From Lutibacter sp. A64 (lineage in GTDB: Bacteria; Bacteroidota; Bacteroidia; Flavobacteriales; Flavobacteriaceae): a stretch of 64,000 nucleotides of DNA. Where the stretch lies: assembly GCF_022429565.1 (NCBI RefSeq), contig NZ_CP092487.1:715001-779000 (forward strand), given 5' to 3'. The position numbers and the translations under genes were made by a program. The stretch's first letter is position 1. The number at the start of each line of letters is the position of its first letter. The notes under the pieces were generated by a model. The model saw nothing but the letters and a program-made list of their open reading frames with translations. It did not search any database and was not told the DNA's origin. Positions 44,360-52,065 of this stretch are shown here, one piece after another.

Positions 44360-44749
44360 GGGTATATTTTTAATTTCTTATGTTTTGTATTTGCTATAAT
44401 TTGTAAAATAATAGGGGTTAAATTTTTACTGTGGATAATTTACAAATATATTTGAATTTACAAAGTGAATGAAACTATTTTAACAAAAATAATACGATTT
44501 TAACTAAAATTGAAGTAAATAATAGAATTTAATTGTTTTTGATTGAAAAATATACATAAAAACTCTTAGCTATAGAACTATAGTAGTATGTTTCTATGTT
44601 TTAAAATTAATATTTATTTTAATCATTAAATCCTTGAAATTATAGAATTGATAGCCTAAGAAACATAATGCTATTGTTAGCTGTAATAAAACCGTAAAAA
44701 ATAAAATAAATAGCTACTAATTTATATAGTTTTATAGTATTTTAGGGGA
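44360..44749. other. Divergent spacer between transglycosylase and kinase genes
   Basis: 390 A+T-rich bases without a gene. The only structured part I see is CTATAG-AA-CTATAG at 44570-44583, a small palindrome of unknown role. No exact TAnnTTTG box is placed well for either gene. Confidence 0.4.
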
Positions 44750-46687
44750 ATGAAAAGTTTAATATCTACATGTCTCTTTTTTGTTATTTTTAGTTTTTCC
44801 CTATTGGTATCTTGTACTTCAAAAGAAGAATTAAAATCTTCAAATAATATTGCTGTGGATTCTATAGGTATTTTCATGAAAAAGATGAAAAATGATACTC
44901 TAGACTTAAAAACTCGATTAAATGCAGCAAATAAATCTTTGAAATGGGTATCTGAAACAAAAGATAGCTCATACAAAAAAGATATTCTAGCTTATAAAAT
45001 TTATTTGTTTATAAATGTTAGGCAATATGACAGTGCTGTTCATATTTCAAAAGAGTTATTGCATAAATCAATAGAGGAAAAGGATTCAACATCCATTGGG
45101 TTAAATTATACTAGAATTGCATATTACTTTAACAGAAATCAACAAAAAGATAGTGCATATTACTATTATAATTTAATTAAAAATGAGTATTTAAGATACA
45201 TAGATAGTATTACAATAGGTAATAACTTTTTAGAAATGGCCATTATTGAGCGTACTTATGGAGATTATAGTGCAAGTGATTATTCAGGCTCTTTAGCTTT
45301 GAATTATTATGGCGACAAAAGCCCAAATACCTCAGCAAGTGTTTATAATAATTGGGCAATTTCTTCAAAATCACAAGGGGCACTAGAGGATGCATTAATT
45401 TTTTATAAAAAAGCGATCGATTTAACCACTTCAAAACAACAAAAAATACTTATAGCAAATAACTTAGCTGTTACCTACAGAGAAATAGGAGATTATAATT
45501 CTTCCATAAAAATTTTAGATAGTTTACTAAAAGATACTATAACTCTTTTTAGAACAAAAGCTAGGGTTATTGACAATTTAGCATATACCAAATGGTTGGC
45601 GAAAAAGGAAGAAAATGTATTACCTGCACTAGAAAAAGCTTTAGAAATGCGATTGCAAGAAAATGATTTATGGGGATTAATAGCAAGCTATGCTCACCTT
45701 TCAGCATATTATAAAAAATTAAGTCCTAAGATTTCATTGTCTTATGCTTCTAAATTGTATGATGTGGCAATTCGTCAAAAAAGTATCCCAGACCAATTAG
45801 ATGCACTACAAAAATTTATAGAATTAGAAGATTCAGAAAAAGCAAAGGAGTATTATAGTACTTATGTGCATTTAAACGATAGTTTGCAAAAGACAAAGCT
45901 ATTAGCCAAAAATCAATTTGCAAAAGTTAAATATGAAAGTGATAAAAATCAAAAAGAGAACTTACAATTAAAAATTGCGCAAGAAGCGAGTAAATTACAA
46001 TTAGAAAAAGAGAAAACCAGAAATATAATTGGAGTTGTTTCAAGTGGTGCAGTTGTTCTTGGTTTATTAGGTTTTTTATATTATCGTAAACAAAAACACA
46101 AACAAGAAAAAAGAATAGAAGTTTATAATACGGAAACTCGAATTGCAAAAAAAATTCATGATGAAGTAGCAAATAATGTTGTAAATATTATGAATAAAGT
46201 TCAATATACTTCAGCATCTAAAGAAGTACTTTTAGATGATTTGGAAAATGTATATATGTTAACTCGAAATATTTCACATCAAAACAATATTATTGAAACA
46301 GGAGATAAGTTTGTAAATTCTTTAAAATCCATGCTTTCTAGTTTTAATAATAATAGAACTACTGTTATTATAAAAAAAATTAATGAGGCAGCATTAGAAT
46401 TAGTATCAAACGATAAACAAATAGAAATTTATAGAGTTTTACAGGAGTTAATGGTAAATATGCAAAAACATAGTGAAGCTACTTTAGTTGCAATTTCATT
46501 TAAAAATGATGATAAAAACTATGCTATTAATTATTCAGATAATGGAAAAGGAGTTGATAAAGTAGACTTAAATTTAAAAAATGGTCTTAAAAATGTGGAA
46601 ACCCGTATTAAATCTATAAATGGTATTATTAATTTTGAAACATCCTTAAATAAAGGGTTTAAAGTTTTTATAAGTTTTAAAAGATAA
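44750..46687 (+). CDS. TPR-containing sensor histidine kinase
   Basis: 645 residues. The N terminus has a signal with a lipobox-like LLVSC (Cys24), then about six TPR-type repeats (about 50-400, such as SVYNNWAISSKSQGALEDALIFYKKAI), a coiled coil (about 380-420), one TM helix (425-446), a HisKA_3-like dimer region with H470 (AKKIHDEVANN) and an HATPase domain with N570 (ELMVNMQKHSE) and G box DNGKG. TPR part outside, kinase inside. The response regulator gene follows after 5 bases. Signal sensed is unknown. Confidence 0.9.
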   Translation: MKSLISTCLFFVIFSFSLLVSCTSKEELKSSNNIAVDSIGIFMKKMKNDTLDLKTRLNAANKSLKWVSETKDSSYKKDILAYKIYLFINVRQYDSAVHISKELLHKSIEEKDSTSIGLNYTRIAYYFNRNQQKDSAYYYYNLIKNEYLRYIDSITIGNNFLEMAIIERTYGDYSASDYSGSLALNYYGDKSPNTSASVYNNWAISSKSQGALEDALIFYKKAIDLTTSKQQKILIANNLAVTYREIGDYNSSIKILDSLLKDTITLFRTKARVIDNLAYTKWLAKKEENVLPALEKALEMRLQENDLWGLIASYAHLSAYYKKLSPKISLSYASKLYDVAIRQKSIPDQLDALQKFIELEDSEKAKEYYSTYVHLNDSLQKTKLLAKNQFAKVKYESDKNQKENLQLKIAQEASKLQLEKEKTRNIIGVVSSGAVVLGLLGFLYYRKQKHKQEKRIEVYNTETRIAKKIHDEVANNVVNIMNKVQYTSASKEVLLDDLENVYMLTRNISHQNNIIETGDKFVNSLKSMLSSFNNNRTTVIIKKINEAALELVSNDKQIEIYRVLQELMVNMQKHSEATLVAISFKNDDKNYAINYSDNGKGVDKVDLNLKNGLKNVETRIKSINGIINFETSLNKGFKVFISFKR

Positions 46688-46692
46688 ATAAC

Positions 46693-47361
46693 ATGTTTAA
46701 AAAGGTTCTAATAGTTGAGGACATGGACTTTATTAATAGTGGAATAAAGTCTGAATTATTAAAATTAGATATTCAAGAAATTCAATATGTTCAGTATTGT
46801 GATGAAGCATTATTAAAATTAAAAAGTGCAAAATTAAACAATAATCCTTTTGATTTATTAATTAGTGATTTGTCTTTTGATAATGATTCAGTAGAGCAAA
46901 AAATAACATCAGGAGATGAGCTTATAAAAGTAGTTAGAAATGAATTTCCAACTTTAAAAATTGCCGTTTTTTCTGTAGAAGATAAACCCTTTAGAGTACA
47001 AACATTGTTTAATGAATACGGTGTTAATGCGTATGTTTGGAAAAGTAGAGAAGGCTTACGAGAGCTTAAAAAAGCAATTCAATTAATTTTTAGTTCTAAT
47101 AAATCTTATATTTCACCACATGTTTCTAGCGCATTATATAAAAATAATACTGTTGAAATATCTGACTACGATTTATTTTTAATAGAATGTATTTCAAAAG
47201 GATATTTGCAAGAAGAGATAAGTGTTAAATTAAAAGAAAAAGAATGGACGCCTACAAGTGTAAGTAGTATTGAGAAAAGATTAAAATTTTTGAAAGAACA
47301 TTTTAATGCAAATAATCCAGCACACTTGGTTTCTATAACTAAAGATTTAGGGCTGATTTAA
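46693..47361 (+). CDS. LuxR-type response regulator
   Basis: 222 residues. Receiver domain (about 1-130) with acidic E9/D10, phospho-acceptor D59 (LLISDLSF), conserved Ser (AVFSVEDKP) and Lys (YVWKSREG). The C-terminal half (about 150-222) is a helix-turn-helix of NarL/LuxR style with an unusual segment, KEKEWTPTSVSSIEKRLKFLKEHFNANN, typical of Bacteroidetes regulators paired with TPR kinases. It pairs with the upstream kinase. Targets unknown. A strong terminator follows 15 bases after the stop. Confidence 0.9.
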   Translation: MFKKVLIVEDMDFINSGIKSELLKLDIQEIQYVQYCDEALLKLKSAKLNNNPFDLLISDLSFDNDSVEQKITSGDELIKVVRNEFPTLKIAVFSVEDKPFRVQTLFNEYGVNAYVWKSREGLRELKKAIQLIFSSNKSYISPHVSSALYKNNTVEISDYDLFLIECISKGYLQEEISVKLKEKEWTPTSVSSIEKRLKFLKEHFNANNPAHLVSITKDLGLI

Positions 47362-47376
47362 TAAAAATCTTAAATA

Positions 47377-47419
47377 AAACAAACAGCCTTACGGATTTCC
47401 GTAAGGCTGTTTGTTTTTT
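47377..47419 (+). terminator. Terminator after the two-component operon
   Basis: A perfect 18-base stem (AAACAAACAGCCTTACGG with its complement), 4-base loop and a T-run. The strongest hairpin in the window. Confidence 0.92.
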
Positions 47420-47556
47420 AGGTATTAAATTTGAGGAGTTAATAATATAAAGATTAAGAACTAAAATAAGTTAAAGTAGAATTGAAGGAGAATTGCTAAA
47501 AGATAAATCAACCAAATAGTATACAAAATTTAAAAATAGTTTTTAATTGATTTTAG

Positions 47557-47590
47557 ACCTTGCGGGAAGCCGTAAGGTTTATTTTTTTGG
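47557..47590 (+). terminator. Second terminator-like hairpin in the spacer
   Basis: ACCTTGCGG (47557-47565) pairs with CCGTAAGGT (47570-47578), one G-T pair, then TTATTTTTTT. It shares the CCTTnCGG core with the hairpin 140 bases upstream. There is no gene between the two; an unannotated small transcript is possible. Confidence 0.6.
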
Positions 47591-47613
47591 TATAAATTAA
47601 AAAATAAGCATAA

Positions 47614-47646
47614 AAAAACTTCGAGCAATTAAACTCGAAGTTTTAT
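47614..47646 (-). terminator. Terminator after the beta-barrel gene
   Basis: AAACTTCGAG pairs with CTCGAAGTTT. The minus-strand side carries a long T-run, so it ends the leftward barrel gene at 47665. Confidence 0.85.
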
Positions 47647-47664
47647 ATTTTTAAAAAAATAGTT

Positions 47665-48285
47665 TTAATTATTCTTTTTAGACAAACTATACGATACACT
47701 TAAAATTAATTGTTCAGGTCTAGAATCTAATTTAAACGTTTCACCAGCATCAGTCCACTCTGCTTCATTTTCACTTAAACCTCTTTCGTATCTTACATCT
47801 AAGCCAAATCTTCCTATTTCTAAAGAAGCACCAATATTAACGCCAACAGAATATTCATTTTCAACATCGCTAATACTTACACCTTCCAAATCATTGTCTA
47901 AAATATATTGAAAAGCAGGGCCAGCAAAAATATTTAACGGTCCAATAAGTTTGAAACCAACTAAAACAGGTACATCTATTTTTGAGATATTATAATCTTC
48001 AGTAAAACCAGTATTTAATTCGTACTCACTTGTTGTTTTTGTATATACTAATTCTGGACGAATATAAATAGATCCTAAATCTAATTTACCATAAAACCCG
48101 ACATTGAATCCAGCTTTTCCTTTTCCATCATTTTTATAGATATCTGTAACTTCTGAAGAGAACTCTTCAAGATCTCCATTAGTATTGTAACTTAATCCTC
48201 CTTTAATACCAAAATCATTTTGGGCATTCATTAGCATTATTGAAGTGAAAAATAAAATTGAAAATACGATTGATCTTTTTTTCAT
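47665..48285 (-). CDS. Outer-membrane beta-barrel protein (porin-like, PF13568 type)
   Basis: 206 residues: signal peptide (1-21, NAQ), then DFGIKGGLSYNTNGD, GFNVGFYGKLDLG, IYIRPELVYTKTTSEY, LNIFAGPAFQYIL, and a final strand LILSVSYSLSKKNN. This is the pattern of the small 8-strand barrel domain common in Bacteroidetes. Function unknown. Its ATG is 50 bases after the transketolase stop on the same strand, so the two may be cotranscribed. Confidence 0.85.
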   Translation of the reverse strand: MKKRSIVFSILFFTSIMLMNAQNDFGIKGGLSYNTNGDLEEFSSEVTDIYKNDGKGKAGFNVGFYGKLDLGSIYIRPELVYTKTTSEYELNTGFTEDYNISKIDVPVLVGFKLIGPLNIFAGPAFQYILDNDLEGVSISDVENEYSVGVNIGASLEIGRFGLDVRYERGLSENEAEWTDAGETFKLDSRPEQLILSVSYSLSKKNN

Positions 48286-48335
48286 GTTTATGGTTTTTGG
48301 GTTATTATAACAATTAAAACGAATAAAAGATGTTA

Positions 48336-49289
48336 TTATTTTCTTTTTATAACTTTTTCAACGGCATTAACAATTGCAATATCATTTAATTTATACTTTT
48401 CCATTAATTGTGCAGGAGTTCCAGATTCACCAAAACTATCGTTAACGGCAACAAATTCTTGTGGTACTAAGTTATTTTGAACTAATAATCTAGAGACACT
48501 TTCGCCTAAACCTCCAATAATATTGTGTTCTTCAGCAGTTACAATACAACCAGTTTTTGCTACAGATTTTAAAATAGCTTCGTCATCTAAAGGTTTAATT
48601 GTATGAATATTAATAACTTCAGCTCTAATTCCTTTTGCCTCTAATTGCTCAGATGCTTGTAAAGCTTCCCAAACTAAATGACCAGTTGCTACAATGGTAA
48701 CATCTGTTCCTTCTGTTAATTGAATTGCTTTTCCTACAACAAATTCTTCATTTTTTGGCATAAAAACTGGTACAACTGGACGACCAAAACGTAAATAAAC
48801 AGGACCGTCATAATCTGCAATAGCAATAGTTGCTGCTTTTGTTTGGTTATAATCGCAAGTATTAATTACAGTCATTCCAGGTAACATTTTCATTAATCCA
48901 ATGTCTTCTAAAACTTGGTGCGTAGCTCCGTCTTCACCTAAAGTTAAACCAGCGTGAGAAGCACATATTTTTACATTTTTCCCAGAATACGCAACAGATT
49001 GGCGAATTTGATCGTAAACTCTACCAGTAGAAAAGTTAGCAAAAGTACCTGTAAAAGGAATTTTACCACCAATTGTTAAACCAGCAGCAATACCAATCAT
49101 ATTTGCTTCTGCAATTCCGATTTGGAAAAATCTTTCAGGATGATTTTCAATAAATTTTTCCATTTTTAATGAACCTATTAAATCGGCACAAAGCGCAACT
49201 ACATTTTCATTTTTATCTCCTAATTCAGCTAATCCAGCTCCAAAACCTGATCTAGTATCTTTTTTTTCGGTGTAAGTGTATTTTTTCAT
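48336..49289 (-). CDS. Transketolase C-terminal subunit
   Basis: 317 residues corresponding to the pyrimidine-binding and C-terminal domains of transketolase. The catalytic Glu lies in FQIGIAEANMIGIAAG; GKIPFTGTFANFSTGRVYDQIRQSVAYS and HAGLTLGEDGATHQ are typical; the C-terminal domain starts near VTIVATGHLVWEAL. In split transketolases this half needs an N-terminal, diphosphate-binding subunit of about 280 residues, usually encoded beside it. No such gene is in this window. It acts in the non-oxidative pentose phosphate pathway with thiamin diphosphate at the dimer interface. Confidence 0.92.
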   Translation of the reverse strand: MKKYTYTEKKDTRSGFGAGLAELGDKNENVVALCADLIGSLKMEKFIENHPERFFQIGIAEANMIGIAAGLTIGGKIPFTGTFANFSTGRVYDQIRQSVAYSGKNVKICASHAGLTLGEDGATHQVLEDIGLMKMLPGMTVINTCDYNQTKAATIAIADYDGPVYLRFGRPVVPVFMPKNEEFVVGKAIQLTEGTDVTIVATGHLVWEALQASEQLEAKGIRAEVINIHTIKPLDDEAILKSVAKTGCIVTAEEHNIIGGLGESVSRLLVQNNLVPQEFVAVNDSFGESGTPAQLMEKYKLNDIAIVNAVEKVIKRK

Positions 49290-49434
49290 TTGTATATTTT
49301 ATTCGTTTTAAAGGTAACACTTCGACTAATCTAAGTGTAGGCATGCTATTTGCTATTTGTATAAGTTATAGCATATTGGTTTCATTATATTTATTAAAAA
49401 TCGCTCAAAAATAATGATTATTTATGGTATTGAC

Positions 49435-50016
49435 TTATATTTTCATTAATTCTTCATATAATTTATGAACAGGTAATCCCATTACATTAAAATAACTGCC
49501 TTCTATCTTAGAAATGCCTATTAAACCTATCCATTCTTGAATTCCATATGCGCCGGCTTTATCAAACGGTTTGTATTTTTTAACATAATATTCAATTTCA
49601 TTTAAAGACAATTTTTTAAAATAAACATTAGTTTCATCAGAAATAACAATTTCATTATTTTTTGTTTTAATACAAAACGAAGAATAAACTGTGTGTTTTT
49701 TACCCGATAAGTCTTGTAACATTTTAATAGCTTCTGAAGCATTTTTAGGCTTTTCTAATGCTTTATTATTGTGCCAAACTATTGTATCGGCAGTAATAAT
49801 AATATCATTTTCTAAAATTTCATTTTCAAAAGAAGCTGCTTTTAATTTGCATAAATAATTTGTTATTTCTGCCCCTTTTAAATTAGTGTTGTAGGTTTCT
49901 TCAACTTCTTTAACTTTTATTGTAAAATGTATGCCGAGTTCTTTTAGTAATTCATGGCGTCTAGGTGAACCAGAAGCCAGTATAATATTTTTATAGTTTA
50001 ATTTGTTTTGTAACAT
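49435..50016 (-). CDS. maf: Maf family nucleotide pyrophosphatase
   Basis: 193 residues. SGSPRRHELLKELG at the N terminus and DTIVWHNNKALEKPKNASEAIKML are the Maf motifs; AGAYGIQEWIGL and SYFNVMGLPVHKLYEEL complete the family. It hydrolyses non-canonical or modified nucleoside triphosphates, dTTP or UTP in known members. Cytoplasmic. It starts 1 base after the stop of the UbiA-like gene, in an operon smpB-ubiA-maf. Confidence 0.93.
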   Translation of the reverse strand: MLQNKLNYKNIILASGSPRRHELLKELGIHFTIKVKEVEETYNTNLKGAEITNYLCKLKAASFENEILENDIIITADTIVWHNNKALEKPKNASEAIKMLQDLSGKKHTVYSSFCIKTKNNEIVISDETNVYFKKLSLNEIEYYVKKYKPFDKAGAYGIQEWIGLIGISKIEGSYFNVMGLPVHKLYEELMKI

Positions 50017-50017
50017 T

Positions 50018-50926
50018 TTAATGAGTTATTGAAAAGATTATTAAGCTAGTGAAAGCTAAAAATACAGTTGCTTTTAAGAGTGTGTTTATTTTTTTAAAGT
50101 CGTTTTTCTTTTCTACAGAAAATAACTTTAGAATAGAAAATAATAAAGGTAAAAAAACAACAATTAGTACATAAAGCATAGTGAATTTATAAATCTCGCT
50201 ATAATTAAGTAGTATAATAAGTACTATGCAAATGGGGAAATTACTGAATAGAAGCACACTGTTTTTTGTTCTTTTGATACCTAATATAATTGGTAGAGTT
50301 TTCATTTTTAAAGCATAATCTCCATTTGTAGTTTCAATATCTTTAATTAGTTCTCTAATTAAATGAATACAAAATGTAAAAATACTTAGTAGTACAATTG
50401 TATTTAAAATTATTTTTTGATTTTCGTTGTTTATTGAAAAATCGAGTTCGAAAATAGCTAAAATAATACTATTGAATGCTATTAAAAAAGCTGCAATTAA
50501 GTTTCCAATTAAAGGTTTGTATTTAAATTTTTTTGCGTAAAAATAGTGCAGTAGAGGAATCCCAATAAATATAAATGAAAGTGTAGGTTTTTCAATTTTT
50601 AAACAAAAAATAATACCAAAGGTAATACCAAGTGCGTTTGTTGTTTTATACCACTGAAGTGCTTTTTCTTTGGAGATAATTTTAGAAACTATAAGTTTTT
50701 TAGGAGTATTTATTTTATCTGAAATTATTGATTCTATTGCTTTAATACTGTAACCAGCAGCTGTAATTAGTACAATTGAAGTTAATAATATAATAAAAGA
50801 AAATGTAGATAGTGTACCTTCAATTAAAAATGAAGGGAACAGTAGAAACTTAGTTAATAGAAAAATATAAATTATTAGCAGTAAATTTTTCCAACGTATT
50901 AATTTAAAGTAAACTGCATTCTTCAT
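50018..50926 (-). CDS. UbiA-superfamily prenyltransferase-like membrane protein, first Asp motif lost
   Basis: 302 residues with about nine hydrophobic helices. The family is clear from AAGYSIKAIESIISDKINTPKKLIV and RELIKDIETTNGDYALKMKTLPIILG. The first Mg2+-diphosphate motif NDxxDxxxD is normally placed right after AAGY; here it reads IKAIESIISD, so N and the first two D are replaced. The second motif also lacks one acid (DIETTNGD for DxEDxxGD). Related Flavobacteria proteins are annotated geranylgeranylglycerol-phosphate geranylgeranyltransferase, in the same smpB-maf setting. Activity is doubtful. Confidence 0.75.
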   Translation of the reverse strand: MKNAVYFKLIRWKNLLLIIYIFLLTKFLLFPSFLIEGTLSTFSFIILLTSIVLITAAGYSIKAIESIISDKINTPKKLIVSKIISKEKALQWYKTTNALGITFGIIFCLKIEKPTLSFIFIGIPLLHYFYAKKFKYKPLIGNLIAAFLIAFNSIILAIFELDFSINNENQKIILNTIVLLSIFTFCIHLIRELIKDIETTNGDYALKMKTLPIILGIKRTKNSVLLFSNFPICIVLIILLNYSEIYKFTMLYVLIVVFLPLLFSILKLFSVEKKNDFKKINTLLKATVFLAFTSLIIFSITH

Positions 50927-50930
50927 TAAT

Positions 50931-51389
50931 TTAATTAAAATTCTTCTTTATTCTAGCTAAATCTCTTTTATTATCACGATCTTTTATTACTTCGCGTTTG
51001 TCGTAGTTTTTCTTTCCTTTGCACAGTGCAATTTCAAGTTTTGCCCAACCTTTTTCAGTTAAAAATAAACGCAGAGGGATTATTGTTAAACCTACATTTT
51101 GAACTTCTTTTTGCAGTTTTCTAAGCTCTTGTTTATTTAATAATAGTTTACGTTCGCTTTTTGGGCTATGATTATAGGCATGGCCGTATAAATATTCTTC
51201 AATAAACATATTAATAGCAAAGAGTTCACCTTTTTCATTAAACTCGCAAAAACTTTCTGTTATGCGGGCTTTACTTTCGCGAATAGATTTTATTTCAGTA
51301 CCAGTTAATTGAATTCCGGCAATGTATTTATCTAAAATCTCGTATTCAAAACGAGCTTTTTTATTTTTTATGTTAATTTTCTTCTGCAT
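50931..51389 (-). CDS. smpB: SsrA-binding protein
   Basis: 152 residues. Binds tmRNA and brings it to stalled ribosomes in trans-translation. Motifs NKKARFEYEILDKYIAGIQLTGTEIKS (N-terminal barrel), HAYNHSPKSERKLLLNK, LTIIPLRLFLTEKGWAKLEIALCKGKKNYDKREVIKDRD, and the basic tail. First gene of the smpB-ubiA-maf operon, with a 4-base gap to the UbiA-like gene. A TATATTTG box 7 bases upstream of the ATG suggests a very short leader. The tmRNA gene itself is not in the window. Confidence 0.97.
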   Translation of the reverse strand: MQKKINIKNKKARFEYEILDKYIAGIQLTGTEIKSIRESKARITESFCEFNEKGELFAINMFIEEYLYGHAYNHSPKSERKLLLNKQELRKLQKEVQNVGLTIIPLRLFLTEKGWAKLEIALCKGKKNYDKREVIKDRDNKRDLARIKKNFN

Positions 51390-51396
51390 AAGACTG

Positions 51397-51404
51397 CAAA
51401 TATA
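51397..51404 (-). promoter_or_regulatory. -7 box of smpB operon
   Basis: Minus-strand TATATTTG, exact match to TAnnTTTG, 7 bases before the smpB ATG. As with queE the transcript would start at or very near the start codon. Confidence 0.5.
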
Positions 51405-51455
51405 CTATAAATTGAATCTAAAACATATAATTATTGTCTGTTGAAATGCCTGTTG

Positions 51456-51965
51456 TTATATTTCAATATTCAGTAAAACAGTACTTTTATTATTTTCTGA
51501 AATTGTTACAATATAAAGGTTGGCATTATTGCGATCTTCCATTTCTGGATATTTTTCTTCACCTATTATTTTATTTACAAATTCTGGAGTTGTATTGCTG
51601 TGTCCAACAATTAAAACTGTTTTTCCTTTAGTTAAGGTTTTAAATTCTTCATTGTATAAATCACTAGGATTGTAAAATTGAATTTCTAAACCTTTACTTT
51701 TTGCTGTTGGTAAAGCTGTTTGAATTGTTCTTTTATAATTTGTAGAAAAAATGTAATCAAATTCTATGTTTTTAAAAGTTTTACTCCAATTTAGGGCTCT
51801 GTCAACTCCTTTTTCTTTAAGGTTCGGATTTTTATCCGATTTTACTAAACGATTTTTCTCAGCATGTCTAATTAAATAATAAGTTGTTGTTGCTGTTTCT
51901 TGAGCTTGAGCTTCAAAATTATTTAAGAAAAGGCCCGTAATAAGTAGTAGTATTATATTCTTCAT
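51456..51965 (-). CDS. Exported histidine phosphatase (SixA/PGAM-like)
   Basis: 169 residues with a signal peptide (1-21, EAQAQ). The catalytic His is H34 in LIRHAEK, with the second His in VGHSNTTP and Arg in YKRTIQTA; E and D in the C-terminal segment match the histidine phosphatase fold. The substrate is unknown; periplasmic. I start it at the ATG at 51965 (MKNIILLL) because the signal peptide begins there. The frame extends to 51995, adding ten residues (MYLRYRIISL). Confidence 0.88.
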   Translation of the reverse strand: MKNIILLLITGLFLNNFEAQAQETATTTYYLIRHAEKNRLVKSDKNPNLKEKGVDRALNWSKTFKNIEFDYIFSTNYKRTIQTALPTAKSKGLEIQFYNPSDLYNEEFKTLTKGKTVLIVGHSNTTPEFVNKIIGEEKYPEMEDRNNANLYIVTISENNKSTVLLNIEI

Positions 51966-52008
51966 AAGTGAAATTATTCTATAACGAAGGTACATAAAAA
52001 TGAAAAAA

Positions 52009-52044
52009 GAAACCTACGAGTTTTATTATATTCTCGTAGGTTTG
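52009..52044 (-). terminator. Terminator after clpB
   Basis: AAACCTACGAG (52010-52020) pairs exactly with CTCGTAGGTTT (52033-52043). On the minus strand it is followed by CTTTTTTC, so it ends the leftward clpB transcript. Confidence 0.85.
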
Positions 52045-52065
52045 TGTAATTAATTAGTTTTCAAA

